Both the position numbers and the translations under genes were made by a program. Source: Halomonas sp. HAL1 (GTDB lineage Bacteria > Pseudomonadota > Gammaproteobacteria > Pseudomonadales > Halomonadaceae). From it: a DNA stretch of 64,000 nt. The first letter of the stretch is position 1. Each line of letters starts with the position of its first letter. Below are positions 1 to 9,061 of the stretch, one piece after another. The notes beneath the pieces were generated by a model. That model was not told the origin of the DNA. It saw nothing but the letters and a program-made list of their open reading frames with translations, and ran no database searches. The stretch lies in contig NZ_CP130610.1 of the NCBI RefSeq assembly GCF_030544485.1, positions 248,001-312,000 of the forward strand, given 5' to 3'.

Positions 1-1770
1 GGTTTGGCGCATCACCAGCAGTGCATTCCTATCGGCCAGCGCGCCTTTATCTATCTAATTGATATTGAGCTGGAGTCACCGCTGTCCTGCGATGAGCGCA
101 TCGAGTATGACCTGCAAGTTGAAACGGCAACGGGTAATTGGCGCTCATTGCCCGAGTGGGCGCCATGGCTATGTTATGACGGCGCCGCTTATCCCGCCTT
201 TGTGATTGCCTCGCGGCATCACCGGCTTATGCATGGTTCCTGCCGCAAACCCCATCACGACAGTGACGATGGTTTGGTGCGCGCCGATAACTGGCTCGCC
301 GAGCAGCAAGGCGCCCCAGCCGAGTGGCCCGCTTGGCTGCTGATGACCGGTGATCAAATTTATGCTGACGATGTTGCCGGCCCGATGCTGCGCGCCGTGC
401 ATGCGCTCATAGAGCGGCTGGGGCTGGTGGATGAGTGGCTGGAAGGCGCCACGGTGGACGATAGCCAAGCCCTCTACGACTCGCCCGATAGTTACTATCA
501 GCGCGCTGAGTTGCTGCCGGATGTGACCAAGAATGTGGCGCTACGCAAGCGCTTTTTTAGCGGCGTCAAGAAGCCGGTCTTTACGTCGGCGAATGCGCAG
601 AACCATTTAATGACACTGGCTGAAATGCTCGCCATGTACTGCCTGGTATGGTCCCCCGAGCCCTGGCGAGTGATGACGTTCGACGCGCCTGCTTTAGATC
701 AAAAAAATGCCGAGCTATATCGTCAGGAGCAAGCGGTGATAGACAGCTTCGTGGCTGGTCTGCCGCAGTGCGCGCGGTTAATGGCGCACTTACCCAGCCT
801 GATGATCTTCGATGACCACGATGTGACCGATGACTGGAACCTTTCCGCTGACTGGGAGCTCGCCGCTTACGGCCATCCGTTCTCGAAGCGCATTATCGGT
901 AACGCCCTGGTGGCTTATTTGCTCTGTCAGGCCTGGGGGAATGACCCTGATAAGCTCAATCCACTAACCCATCACGCCTCGACGCTGCTGGGTGATGGCA
1001 GCCAGCCGCTGGTATGCGCCGAGCAAGATGGTTTCATTGAGCGGCTACTGCGTTTTCAGGGCTGGGAGTTTCAGGTGCCGGGTACACCTACCTTAATCGT
1101 GCTGGATACCCGAACCCGCCGTTGGCGCAGCGAGCGCAATCTTAATCACCCTTCTGGCTTGATGGATTGGGAAGCGCTGATGGAGATGCAACAAGCGCTA
1201 ATGGGGGCCAAAAGCGCGGTGATCATTTCGCCCGCGCCCATGTTTGGCGTCAAATTGATTGAGAGTATTCAAAGAATCTTTACCGCGGTGGGTAAGCCGT
1301 TGGTGGTCGATGCTGAGAACTGGATGGCCCATCGCGGGGCGGCCAATACGCTGCTGCAAATATGGCAACACTCCAAAACCCCCGGCAACTACGTGATCTT
1401 GTCGGGCGATGTGCACTACTCGTTTGTCTACGACATCGTGGTCCGTCATCAGCGGCGCTCCCCCCATCTCTGGCAAATCACGTCGAGTGGGATTAAAAAC
1501 ACTTTTCCGACCACTCTGCTCAATACCTTTGATCGCTTGAACCGCTGGTTATATGCGCCGTTGTCGCCACTCAACTGGTTTACCAAGCGTCGCAAACTGA
1601 GTGTTCACCCCCGAGACCCGGACCGCGCCAGCGCGGGCGAGCGGCTCTGGAACGCCAGCGGCATTGGCTTGGTAACGCTGGACGAAAAAGGGCACCCGAT
1701 TGATATTCGCCAGCTGGATGCTGATGGCTGCGATGTGGTCTTTCCGCCGCCTGAAAAGCCTCTTAAATAA
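1..1770 (+). CDS. PhoD-like metallophosphatase, 5' end cut by window
   Basis: The reading frame is open to the first base, so the gene starts outside the window; the TTG at 4 is probably not the real start. The visible 589 codons match the PhoD-like alkaline phosphatase fold (metallo-dependent phosphoesterase). Metal-binding signatures are GDQIYADD (about residue 117), IFDDHDVTDDWN (about 269) and a C-terminal SGDVHYS (about 467), plus a VLDTRTRR segment. PhoD-family enzymes hydrolyse phosphomonoesters or diesters, usually outside the cytoplasm; the N-terminus is missing, so export cannot be judged. It lies upstream of a phosphonate/phosphate ABC transporter, which fits phosphorus scavenging, but an EAL-GGDEF gene separates them. 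The substrate is unknown. Confidence 0.85.
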   Translation, partial: GLAHHQQCIPIGQRAFIYLIDIELESPLSCDERIEYDLQVETATGNWRSLPEWAPWLCYDGAAYPAFVIASRHHRLMHGSCRKPHHDSDDGLVRADNWLAEQQGAPAEWPAWLLMTGDQIYADDVAGPMLRAVHALIERLGLVDEWLEGATVDDSQALYDSPDSYYQRAELLPDVTKNVALRKRFFSGVKKPVFTSANAQNHLMTLAEMLAMYCLVWSPEPWRVMTFDAPALDQKNAELYRQEQAVIDSFVAGLPQCARLMAHLPSLMIFDDHDVTDDWNLSADWELAAYGHPFSKRIIGNALVAYLLCQAWGNDPDKLNPLTHHASTLLGDGSQPLVCAEQDGFIERLLRFQGWEFQVPGTPTLIVLDTRTRRWRSERNLNHPSGLMDWEALMEMQQALMGAKSAVIISPAPMFGVKLIESIQRIFTAVGKPLVVDAENWMAHRGAANTLLQIWQHSKTPGNYVILSGDVHYSFVYDIVVRHQRRSPHLWQITSSGIKNTFPTTLLNTFDRLNRWLYAPLSPLNWFTKRRKLSVHPRDPDRASAGERLWNASGIGLVTLDEKGHPIDIRQLDADGCDVVFPPPEKPLK

Positions 1771-1948
1771 ATAACATCTGTCGTTAAAAGTGGTTGGGTG
1801 TTCACTGCCTGAGTCGCCATTTGTCATGAGAGCGTCACGAAAAAGACGCATGCTTACAGCCTACCAATCACCGCTAAGGAAGGCTGCACATCAGTGCCCG
1901 GCTGCCTTGTGAAGGTAAACGGGGGCTGATGAATAGGACAGTAGGCAA

Positions 1949-3697
1949 ATGACCGCACAAGAAGCGCAGTGGCTTAACCAAATTATTGCGACCGAAGAGC
2001 TGCAGGTGCTCTTTCAGCCCATTGTGGATGCCAACCAGCAGGCGATTTATGGCTACGAAGCACTGATTCGTGGCCCCAAAACGTCACCGCTGCACTCGCC
2101 GTTACGGCTGTTTGATGTGGCCACCCAGGCAGGGCAGCTAGTGGAGTTAGATTTACTCTGCCGACGCTTGGCGATTCAACGCTTTGCCGAACTTGAACTG
2201 CCCGGCCTGCTCTTTCTTAACGTCATGCCGTTAACCATCGTTGAGCGTGATTTTCGCGAAGGCTTAACGTTGGGCTTCATTCGCGAGAGCGGCCTGCCTC
2301 CAGAGCGAGTAGTGATTGAGCTCACCGAACATGTGCCGATTCATGACTATGAGTTAATGCGCCAAGCGGTGGATCATTACCGTGACATGGGCTTTCAGGT
2401 GGCGCTGGATGACTTGGGGGCAGGGCACTCAAGCCTGCGCCACTGGTCAGAGCTGCGGCCTGATTTCGTCAAGCTTGATCGGCACTTTATCTCAGGGATT
2501 GATCAGGAGCCTGCGAAGCGCGAATTTCTTCGCTCGATTCTTGATGTGGCGCGCAGCTTGGATTGCCAGCTAATAGCCGAAGGCGTGGAGACTGCGGCGG
2601 AGCATCTCTGCTTGTGGGAACTCGACCGTGGTCTTGCGCTACTGCAAGGCTTCTATTTTGCGCGGCCAAGCCCGCAGCCGCCTTTACAGCTCAACATGCT
2701 GCTGCCCGCGACAACTCAGTTAAAAAGCCCTGCTGGCCGCACTGCGCGCTCTATTTTGCGCACGATTGAGGCCATCACCACTGACTGTGCAGTGCCAATC
2801 ATCTCCGAGCGGTTTCGCCGCCAACCCAGCTTGCGCTGTGTGGCCGTATTGGAGGACGGTAAGCCCGTGGCAGTGGTGCGTCGCAATGCTTTTTTAACCC
2901 TGTTCACCAACCCTTATAGCCATGCGCTGTATGCCAAGCGCTGCGTATTGGACGTGGCCGATGTACGCATGCTGGTGGCTGAAGCAGATACCCCGCTTGA
3001 GGTGTTGAGCCAGCAACTGACCGATAGCCATGATATTGAGCAGGAAGACTTTGTGATCACCAATGATGAAGGTGATTACGTGGGCATGGGTAATATCGTT
3101 GACCTTTTGCGTGAAATCACCGCGATTCAGGTGCGCCAAGCACGCCATGCCAATCCGCTGACCGGCTTGCCGGGCAATATCCTGATTAACGAAACGCTGG
3201 TCGCTTATTTAGCCGCCGAGCAGGGCTTTGCGGCCGCTTATGTCGATTTGGATAATTTTAAGGCGTTTAACGATGCTTACGGCTATGCCCGGGGCGACCA
3301 GGTGATTATTTCGCTATCGCGGCTGCTGCAGGCCCAGGTGGAAAGCGCGGGTGGTTTTATCGGCCATATTGGCGGTGATGATTTTATGATGTTGCTACCG
3401 CCCAGCCATTGGGAAAGTGTTTGCGGCCAAATCCTGCGCTCATTTGAAGTGATGGCCCCCGGTTTCTATGAAGAAGCGGACCGGCTGAAAGGCGGGATTC
3501 AGATTGAAAACCGACAAAATAGCGTGACGTTTTTCCCCTTTGTCAGCGTGTCGATTGCAGTAAAACCTGTTACCGATACAGCTACTTGCAGAGCGCTGGA
3601 TATTGCCGCTGAGCTGTCTGAACTGAAGCATCAAGCCAAAAAAATTCCTGGTAACAGCCTGTTTGTTGAGCGTCGCGGTAGCTGCGTTAGCCAGTAA
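1949..3697 (+). CDS. EAL-CBS-GGDEF cyclic-di-GMP signalling protein
   Basis: 582 aa, no obvious membrane segment. The N-terminal EAL phosphodiesterase domain (about 10-255) keeps the main motifs: YEALIRGP, LTEH, LDDLGAGHSS, KLDRHFI and AEGVET, so c-di-GMP hydrolysis is likely. The middle (about 265-395) looks like a CBS pair, a probable nucleotide-sensing module. The C-terminal GGDEF domain (about 400-570) carries GGDDF instead of GG(D/E)EF, so cyclase activity is uncertain. The EAL-CBS-GGDEF order is a known proteobacterial architecture. It stands alone between the PhoD-like gene and phnD, and no signal or partner can be read from the sequence. Confidence 0.9.
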   Translation: MTAQEAQWLNQIIATEELQVLFQPIVDANQQAIYGYEALIRGPKTSPLHSPLRLFDVATQAGQLVELDLLCRRLAIQRFAELELPGLLFLNVMPLTIVERDFREGLTLGFIRESGLPPERVVIELTEHVPIHDYELMRQAVDHYRDMGFQVALDDLGAGHSSLRHWSELRPDFVKLDRHFISGIDQEPAKREFLRSILDVARSLDCQLIAEGVETAAEHLCLWELDRGLALLQGFYFARPSPQPPLQLNMLLPATTQLKSPAGRTARSILRTIEAITTDCAVPIISERFRRQPSLRCVAVLEDGKPVAVVRRNAFLTLFTNPYSHALYAKRCVLDVADVRMLVAEADTPLEVLSQQLTDSHDIEQEDFVITNDEGDYVGMGNIVDLLREITAIQVRQARHANPLTGLPGNILINETLVAYLAAEQGFAAAYVDLDNFKAFNDAYGYARGDQVIISLSRLLQAQVESAGGFIGHIGGDDFMMLLPPSHWESVCGQILRSFEVMAPGFYEEADRLKGGIQIENRQNSVTFFPFVSVSIAVKPVTDTATCRALDIAAELSELKHQAKKIPGNSLFVERRGSCVSQ

Positions 3698-3726
3698 AGC
3701 GTCAATGTCATGTTACGTTAGCAAAA

Positions 3727-3744
3727 TCGTCACCAAGCGGTCAT
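3727..3744 (+). promoter_or_regulatory. possible PhoB (Pho box-like) direct repeat upstream of phnD
   Basis: TCGTCAC and CGGTCAT are separated by four bases, an 11-bp period like the Pho box CTGTCAT-N4-CTGTCAT. More GTCA motifs lie in the same 119-bp gap (near 3703-3708, 3759 and 3774). The second half-site matches the consensus at 6 of 7 positions, the first at only 4. The position before a phosphonate/phosphate transporter makes PhoB control plausible but unproven. Confidence 0.35.
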
Positions 3745-3816
3745 ATAAATGCCCCGCCGTTGTCATCTGAAGTGGTCAGGATTGTGGCTATCTTTTAACA
3801 ACACTTTAGGTGCCCC

Positions 3817-4794
3817 ATGCAGATCTCCTCACTTGCCCATGCGCTTCCCCGCACATTGATCAGCGCCGCCGTTGCCAGCGCTTTCGCGTTGGTCGCGGTG
3901 AATGCCTCAGCGGATCTTTCATCGCGTTATGTCGATAACGATGGCGATATGATCGCTGATGCGCCTAGCGATGAGTCACAGTGGGCCGATCCCGATACGC
4001 TCGTGTTTGCCTACACGCCAGTGGAAGACCCAGCGGTTTACGCCGACGTATGGTCTGACTTCCTGGAGCACCTAAGCGAAGCAACCGGCAAAGAAGTTCA
4101 GTTCTTCCCCGTGCAGTCCAACGCCGCCCAGCAGGAAGCGCTGCGCGCTGGCCGCTTGCACGTCGCCGGTTTTAACACCGGTGGTGTACCGGTCGCGGTC
4201 AACTGCGGTGGTTTCCGTCCGTTTGCCATGATGGCGGCAGACGATGGCAGCTTTGGCTATGAAATGGAGATCATCACCTATCCTGGCAGCGGCATTGAGT
4301 CCGTTGAGGATCTAGAGGGTCGCCAACTGGCCTTTACGTCTGAGACCTCTAACTCCGGTTTCCGCGCGCCCTCTGCACTGCTGCGCTCCGAGTACGGTAT
4401 GGAAGCGGGCGAAGATTTTGAAACTGCCTTTTCTGGCTCCCACGACAACTCTATCTTAGGTGTGGTGAACGAAGACTACGACGCCGCTGCCATCGCCAAC
4501 TCAGTGGCACGCCGCATGCTGGCACGTGATGTTGTGACAGAGGGCGATTACGAAGTGATCTACACCTCCGATACCTTCCCCACCACCGCTTACGGGCTGG
4601 CGAATAACCTGAACCCGGAACTTGCCGAGAAAATTCAGGATGCGTTCTTCAGCTACGACTGGGAAGGCACTGCCCTTGAATCCGAATTCGCCAACTCCGG
4701 TGAAGCGCAGTTTATTCCGATTACCTATCAGGAAAACTGGTCGGTTATTCGCACCATTGCTGATGCTAACGGTGTGACTTACGACTGCGACTGA
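3817..4794 (+). CDS. phnD: Phosphonate/phosphate ABC transporter, periplasmic binding protein
   Basis: 325 aa with a Sec-type signal peptide (hydrophobic ISAAVASAFALVAVNASA, cleavage near residue 32). The mature part is a PhnD/PtxB-like binding protein: VFAYTPVEDPAVYADVW at the start, then EALRAGRLHVAGFNTGG and LAFTSETSNSGFRAPSALL, typical of ligand-pocket strands. It should deliver phosphonate, phosphite or phosphate to the PhnC/PhnE transporter encoded just downstream. No C-P lyase genes (phnG-M) follow, so import only, or use by enzymes encoded elsewhere, is implied. The true ligand cannot be told from sequence alone; related proteins bind different phosphorus or arsenic oxyanions. Confidence 0.88.
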   Translation: MQISSLAHALPRTLISAAVASAFALVAVNASADLSSRYVDNDGDMIADAPSDESQWADPDTLVFAYTPVEDPAVYADVWSDFLEHLSEATGKEVQFFPVQSNAAQQEALRAGRLHVAGFNTGGVPVAVNCGGFRPFAMMAADDGSFGYEMEIITYPGSGIESVEDLEGRQLAFTSETSNSGFRAPSALLRSEYGMEAGEDFETAFSGSHDNSILGVVNEDYDAAAIANSVARRMLARDVVTEGDYEVIYTSDTFPTTAYGLANNLNPELAEKIQDAFFSYDWEGTALESEFANSGEAQFIPITYQENWSVIRTIADANGVTYDCD

Positions 4795-4817
4795 TCGATT
4801 GGGTAGACGGTACTGCT

Positions 4818-4845
4818 CGGCCAGGAAGGCTAACCTTTCTGGCCG
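4818..4845 (+). terminator. Intercistronic hairpin between phnD and phnC
   Basis: A 12-bp stem (CGGCCAGGAAGG / CCTTTCTGGCCG, one G-U pair) with a 4-base loop sits 23 bp after phnD. It lacks a U-tract. Such hairpins often stabilise the abundant binding-protein message and lower transporter expression; that role is inferred here. Confidence 0.55.
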
Positions 4846-4872
4846 TTTCGCTATATATACGAGGTGGGAAAA

Positions 4873-5718
4873 ATGTTAACACTTAGCGGCGTAGGCAAGC
4901 GCTACCCCACCGGGGATCGGGCGCTAACGGACATTGAGCTCACGCTACCCAACGGCCAGGTGATGGCGCTGATTGGGCCGTCAGGCGCGGGCAAAAGCAC
5001 CCTGATTCGCTGTGTAAACCGGTTAGTTGAACCTACTCAGGGCAGCATTCGCCTGGAAGACACCGAGCTGACCAAGCTCTCAGGTCATAAGCTTCGCCAA
5101 GCACGACGCTCAATGGGAATGATTTTCCAGGAGTATGCCCTGGTAGACCGGCTCACCGTGATGGAGAACGTGCTCTCCGGCCAGCTCGGCTATGTTGGTT
5201 TTTGGCGCAGTTTTTTGCGTCGCTATCCCCAGGAGGCGGTGGTCGAAGCCTTTCGACTACTTGAACGGGTCGGGCTTACTCACGCTATCGATAAGCGCGC
5301 CGATGCGCTTTCCGGCGGCCAGCGTCAGCGTGTCGGTATCGCCCGGGCGCTGCTGCAGAGCCCCAAGCTCCTGCTAGTTGACGAACCTACCGCCAGCCTC
5401 GACCCGAAAACCTCGCGCCAAATCATGCGCCTGATTCGCGAGCTGTGTGCTGAGCGTGATTTGGCGGCGATCATCAATATTCACGATGTCGCGTTGGCTC
5501 AGCAGTTTGCTGACCGAATTGTCGGCCTGCGGGCTGGTAAAATTGTCTTTGACGGCCTGCCTAGTGAGCTCACCAGTGAGATGCTCACGACCATTTATGG
5601 CGAAGAGGATTGGGATACAACTCCTGAACCGATGGACGGCGACACGTCTGACGATACTTCAGAAGCGGCTTCTTATCAGCGCGGCCTGCCGCCGATGGCA
5701 GCAGGGAGTGCTCAATGA
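4873..5718 (+). CDS. phnC: Phosphonate/phosphate ABC transporter, ATP-binding protein
   Basis: 281 aa ABC ATPase. Walker [11 protein letters not shown]-loop [14 protein letters not shown], signature [15 protein letters not shown], Walker [14 protein letters not shown] and H-loop INIHDVALA are all present. ATG 4873 was chosen because GAGGTGG at 4861-4867 is then a well-spaced ribosome binding site; an in-frame GTG at 4864 falls inside that site. A C-terminal tail of about 45 acidic and Ser/Thr-rich residues extends past the usual ATPase core. The stop overlaps the next start (ATGA), so translation is coupled to the permease. It energises uptake through the two PhnE permeases. Confidence 0.92.
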   Translation: MLTLSGVGKRYPTGDRALTDIELTLPNGQVMALIGPSGAGKSTLIRCVNRLVEPTQGSIRLEDTELTKLSGHKLRQARRSMGMIFQEYALVDRLTVMENVLSGQLGYVGFWRSFLRRYPQEAVVEAFRLLERVGLTHAIDKRADALSGGQRQRVGIARALLQSPKLLLVDEPTASLDPKTSRQIMRLIRELCAERDLAAIINIHDVALAQQFADRIVGLRAGKIVFDGLPSELTSEMLTTIYGEEDWDTTPEPMDGDTSDDTSEAASYQRGLPPMAAGSAQ

Positions 5719-6560
5719 ACGAACGGGCAGAGACGCAGCTAACACAAGAGCAGGCGCGCCAACAGGCGGCCCAGCGGGGGCAGTGGCGGCGCCTGCCAAT
5801 GGTTGAGAACCCGCGCTTGCGTTGGGGGCTGGTGATTGGCGCGATGATCTATTTGGTGTTGGCGCTCGCCTCGGTAGAAGTCAACTGGGCGCGGGTAGCG
5901 GAAGGCGCGGGGCGGGCGGTTAACTTCTTGGGCGCCTTTATGCAGCCCGATTTTGTTAGCCGTCAGAGCGATATTGTGGCGGGCCTGATGGAAAGTTTGA
6001 CCATGACGCTCACCTCGACGGTTTTGGGCGTTTTGCTGGCGATTCCCGTGGGCTTAGGGGCCGCGCGCAATATTTCACCGCTACCGATCTACTTTGTGTG
6101 TCGCGCGATTATTGCCGTTTCGCGCACCTTTCAAGAGATCATCATCGCGATTCTGTTTGTGGTCATGTTCGGCTTTGGGCCGCTGGCGGGAATGATCACG
6201 CTGGCCTTTGCGACGATTGGCTTTATGGCCAAGCTGTTGGCGGAAGATATTGAAGACCTGGATTGGCGTCAGGTGGAAGCCGTGCGGGCAACCGGCGCAA
6301 GCTGGTGGCAAACCATGAACCATGCGGTTCAGCCGCAGGTTATGCCGCGTTTGATCGGGCTTTCGGTTTATCGACTGGATATCAATTTCCGCGAGTCGGC
6401 GGTGATCGGCATTGTCGGGGCGGGCGGTATCGGCGCGACGCTGAATACTTCGCTGAGCCGCTATGAGTACGATACGTCTGCCGCCATTCTATTGATTATC
6501 ATCGCTATTGTGCTGCTGTGCGAGTACAGCTCAAGCCATGTCCGCCGCTGGACCCAGTAA
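5715..6560 (+). CDS. phnE: Phosphonate ABC transporter permease, first copy
   Basis: 281 aa inner-membrane protein with about six hydrophobic segments. The ABC-permease EAA motif is [28 protein letters not shown] (about residues 190-213), where the ATPase docks, followed by the PhnE-typical [24 protein letters not shown] region. The start overlaps the phnC stop by four bases. It is homologous to the next gene, so the channel is probably a PhnE1-PhnE2 heterodimer, an arrangement known in other bacteria. Confidence 0.92.
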   Translation: MNERAETQLTQEQARQQAAQRGQWRRLPMVENPRLRWGLVIGAMIYLVLALASVEVNWARVAEGAGRAVNFLGAFMQPDFVSRQSDIVAGLMESLTMTLTSTVLGVLLAIPVGLGAARNISPLPIYFVCRAIIAVSRTFQEIIIAILFVVMFGFGPLAGMITLAFATIGFMAKLLAEDIEDLDWRQVEAVRATGASWWQTMNHAVQPQVMPRLIGLSVYRLDINFRESAVIGIVGAGGIGATLNTSLSRYEYDTSAAILLIIIAIVLLCEYSSSHVRRWTQ

Positions 6561-6604
6561 ACGCTTCTTAGCCACCCATGGCCTGTCATTTTTGGAGAAC
6601 CGCG

Positions 6605-7420
6605 ATGCCCGTATCTACTAACTCCCAGGGTCTGCCGGTTTGGCGGCGGCGCACCACCCGAGCCCAATGGCTGCAGTATCTGGCGTGGCTGGCGGGTGTC
6701 AGCCTGTTTCTACTCTGCTGGAAGATGATTTCCGACAATACCATGTGGGTGTTTGTCGAAGACGCTGGCCGTCAGGGGACTGACCTGATTAGCCGCATGA
6801 CGCCGCCGGAGTGGGGCTACGCCAATGTGCTCTGGAAGCCCATGTGGGACACGATTAACATCGCCACTCTTGGCACTGTGATTGGCGTCATGATGGCATT
6901 TCCAGTGGCGTTTTTGGCCGCGCGTAATACGACGCCGCACCCACTGGTGCGCAGTGCGGCGCTGATGGTGATTGTGTCATCCCGCTCAATCAACTCACTG
7001 ATCTGGGCGATGCTGTTAGTGACGATTCTTGGCCCTGGCGTGTTGGCGGGCATTATCGCCATCGCGCTTCGCTCGATCGGCTTTGTCGGCAAGCTGCTTT
7101 ATGAAGCGATTGAAGAGATCCACCCTACGCCGGTAGAGGCGATTAGCGCGACCGGCGCAAGCCGCCTGCAGGTGATGAACTATGGCGTGTTGCCGCAAAT
7201 CATGCCTGCCTTCGCGGGGATTAGCGTTTACCGCTGGGATATTAATATCCGCGAATCGACGGTCTTGGGTTTGGTTGGGGCGGGCGGTATTGGTTTGCAG
7301 CTAAATGCCTCGATCAACAGCCTTGCCTGGGATCAGGTCAGCGTTATTTTCATTATGATTTTCGCTACCGTGCTGGTGTCCGAGTGGGTTTCCGCGCGTG
7401 TGCGTCACGCGATTATTTAA
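6605..7420 (+). CDS. phnE: Phosphonate ABC transporter permease, second copy
   Basis: 271 aa, paralogous to the preceding permease. The EAA loop (EAISATGASRLQVMNYGVLP) and the SVYRWDINIRESTVLGLVGAGGIG-like segment are conserved at matching positions. ATG 6605 was preferred because TGGAGAA lies just upstream (about 6593-6599); an in-frame ATG at 6578 lacks a comparable site. A 44-bp gap separates it from the first permease. It most likely pairs with PhnE1 to form the membrane channel. Confidence 0.9.
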   Translation: MPVSTNSQGLPVWRRRTTRAQWLQYLAWLAGVSLFLLCWKMISDNTMWVFVEDAGRQGTDLISRMTPPEWGYANVLWKPMWDTINIATLGTVIGVMMAFPVAFLAARNTTPHPLVRSAALMVIVSSRSINSLIWAMLLVTILGPGVLAGIIAIALRSIGFVGKLLYEAIEEIHPTPVEAISATGASRLQVMNYGVLPQIMPAFAGISVYRWDINIRESTVLGLVGAGGIGLQLNASINSLAWDQVSVIFIMIFATVLVSEWVSARVRHAII

Positions 7421-7452
7421 TCGACAGTGGCATCAATAAACGAGGGCTGAGT

Positions 7453-8082
7453 ATGCGTTTTCCCGATGCGGAGATCACCACCATTGATTTATTGCGCCAC
7501 GGTGAACCGGTGGGAGGACGTATGCTACGCGGCTCCACCGATCACCCACTGAGTGAGACGGGTTGGCAGCAGGTGACCGATGCCGTTATGCGCCATACGG
7601 TCGAAGGCCATCTGCCTTATGATGCGATTGTCACCTCGCCATTAACACGCTGTCGTGAGTTTGCGCTGTGGCTGGGCGAAGAGTTTGATCTACCCGTTCA
7701 GGTAGAGGATGACCTAGCCGAGCTGCATTTGGGGCAGTGGGAGGGTAAAACCCACGCCCAGGTGTTTGCGGAAGAGGGCACCGAAAGAATGAGTGCGTTT
7801 TGGTATGACCCAACAACGGTGTCACCGCCAGACGGCGAAACGATACAGGCCTTTGATGCGCGCCTCGCTGAGGTATGGCAGCAGCTGTTAATCAGTCCGC
7901 CCGGTAAGCATGTGCTGGTCGTGGCGCATCTATTTGTCTGCAATGGACTACTGCGCCAAGTTATTGAGCAGCCGCTTTCGCGGGTGCTGGCGATGGATTT
8001 GCCCTACGCGGCGCTAAGCCGTGCGCGCCATGAGCGCCACTTGCTTGGTGAGACGACCTTTATTGAGTGGATTGGTCGTTAA
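7453..8082 (+). CDS. Histidine phosphatase family protein (phosphoglycerate mutase-like)
   Basis: 209 aa. The catalytic LLRHGEP motif lies near residue 15, RCREFA (conserved Arg) near 68, a catalytic ELHLGQWEGKTH segment near 92 and the second histidine in VVAHLFVCNGLLR near 160. ATG 7453 follows CGAGGG at 7441; the upstream in-frame start at 7384 lies inside phnE. The family includes alpha-ribazole phosphatases (CobC) and broad-specificity phosphatases. No cobalamin genes are nearby, so CobC is not assigned. Its place 32 bp after the transporter suggests it is in the same transcript and may act on a phosphorylated intermediate. Confidence 0.82.
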   Translation: MRFPDAEITTIDLLRHGEPVGGRMLRGSTDHPLSETGWQQVTDAVMRHTVEGHLPYDAIVTSPLTRCREFALWLGEEFDLPVQVEDDLAELHLGQWEGKTHAQVFAEEGTERMSAFWYDPTTVSPPDGETIQAFDARLAEVWQQLLISPPGKHVLVVAHLFVCNGLLRQVIEQPLSRVLAMDLPYAALSRARHERHLLGETTFIEWIGR

Positions 8083-8099
8083 TCATTACCGTTAACCAT

Positions 8100-8131
8100 G
8101 GGCGGCTAGGCATGCTTTTTGGGCGCCGCCC
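8100..8131 (+). terminator. GC hairpin closing the phn operon
   Basis: GGGCGGC (8100-8106) pairs with GCCGCCC (8125-8131) across an 18-base loop, 18 bp after the phosphatase stop. There is no clear U-tract after the stem, so it may be a weak or factor-dependent terminator. Confidence 0.35.
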
Positions 8132-8326
8132 GTCACTCCCGTACTCCTTAAGTTATTGCGCCTGCTATCGATAATGTATTGTGCAGTTCAACGAGCTTGG
8201 GCAGTAATACGTTGTTCATATGCGTTAGTATCGATACTTATTCGAAGGAGATGCAGCGAAGTATGTTTAAGTTTTCCTGTCGCAACACTACCTATAACAA
8301 ATGATGGGCGAAGAGAGCAGAGGCTT

Positions 8327-8497
8327 ATGTATCAATCCTTGAATCTGCTAAAGGAACAGTCTTAATCTCAACAGCCCACCCAGCCCATACCTGCAACTCC
8401 CCGTGTGGTTAGCCGCGATGGTGTGCGCGGTATTTATCGATTAAGTTTTTCTGAACAGGGCCGATTTATTAGTATTGATCCTTTAACCGGACGTTGA
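8327..8497 (+). pseudogene. Small ORF with one in-frame stop, possible nonsense-disrupted gene
   Basis: From ATG 8327 the frame reads MYQSLNLLKEQS, then a TAA at 8363-8365, then stays open for 43 codons, including VVSRDGVRGIYRLSFSE and ending FISIDPLTGR at the TGA 8495-8497. The part after the stop has a protein-like composition (alternating Gly, Arg and aromatics). A GTG at 8405 could start a 30-residue product. The TGA overlaps the TTG that opens the next frame. It may be a gene broken by a nonsense mutation, or two tiny ORFs. No homologue is recognised. Another 13-codon ORF (8263-8304, MFKFSCRNTTYNK) with an AAGGAG site lies just upstream. Confidence 0.35.
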
Positions 8498-8505
8498 GCT
8501 TGCCT

Positions 8506-8889
8506 ATGCACCGCGATGAAACATCGATCATCCTGAATGACCTCATTTATTACGTCATTCCCAATTTAAACAGTGCTGAAAAGTTAGTGCTCTCTACGCT
8601 AGAAAGCTTAAGTGAAGCGGCTACCAATCCTCTGGACATACTTAAACGCACGGATCAGCGCCAAGCGTTTGGGCTGGAGACCCACCGCATAAGAATCAAT
8701 TTAGAACACTTGCTGAATCGCTACCGGACTGAGGTCGATGCCATTCTTCGCTCTGAAGGCGAGTATCAAGGGCCGGTCGTAGAGCCTGATCCTCAAGAGG
8801 CGGATGCGATACGCAGTGCTAAAGAGATCTACCAGCATGTATGTGCTTTCCAGCGAGGAGAACGCCCCCACCCGATTCCTGGGCGGTAA
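8506..8889 (+). CDS. Hypothetical protein, 127 aa, mostly helical
   Basis: Not recognised. ATG 8506 (MHRDETSIILND) was chosen; an in-frame TTG at 8494 overlaps the stop of the preceding small ORF and cannot be excluded. No good ribosome binding site is visible for either, which suggests translation coupled to the upstream ORF. The protein is soluble, with a helix-rich first half (DLIYYVIPNLNSAEKLVLSTLESL) and an acidic linker (EPDPQEADAIRSAKEIYQHV) before a basic Pro-rich end. Codon use matches the surrounding host genes. Confidence 0.6.
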   Translation: MHRDETSIILNDLIYYVIPNLNSAEKLVLSTLESLSEAATNPLDILKRTDQRQAFGLETHRIRINLEHLLNRYRTEVDAILRSEGEYQGPVVEPDPQEADAIRSAKEIYQHVCAFQRGERPHPIPGR

Positions 8890-8986
8890 ATCACCCGGTG
8901 CACCTTGTTCTAGCGCCTAGCACTAACTGCCAGTACGTAACATTCACAGCATGGCATCAACATTGCTTGTACAATGTGGCATTGGA

Positions 8987-9010
8987 CTTTCAGGCTTACC
9001 CGCCTGAAAG
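8987..9010. terminator. Hairpin between hypothetical gene and monooxygenase-like gene
   Basis: A perfect 9-bp stem CTTTCAGGC / GCCTGAAAG closes a 6-base loop in the 172-bp gap. No T-run follows on the plus strand. It may act as a terminator for the upstream gene or as a 5'-UTR element of the next one. Confidence 0.4.
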
Positions 9011-9061
9011 CAAGCAGCCTGCCTACCCGGCGCTGGCTGTCCACATATTAGGAGATATACC

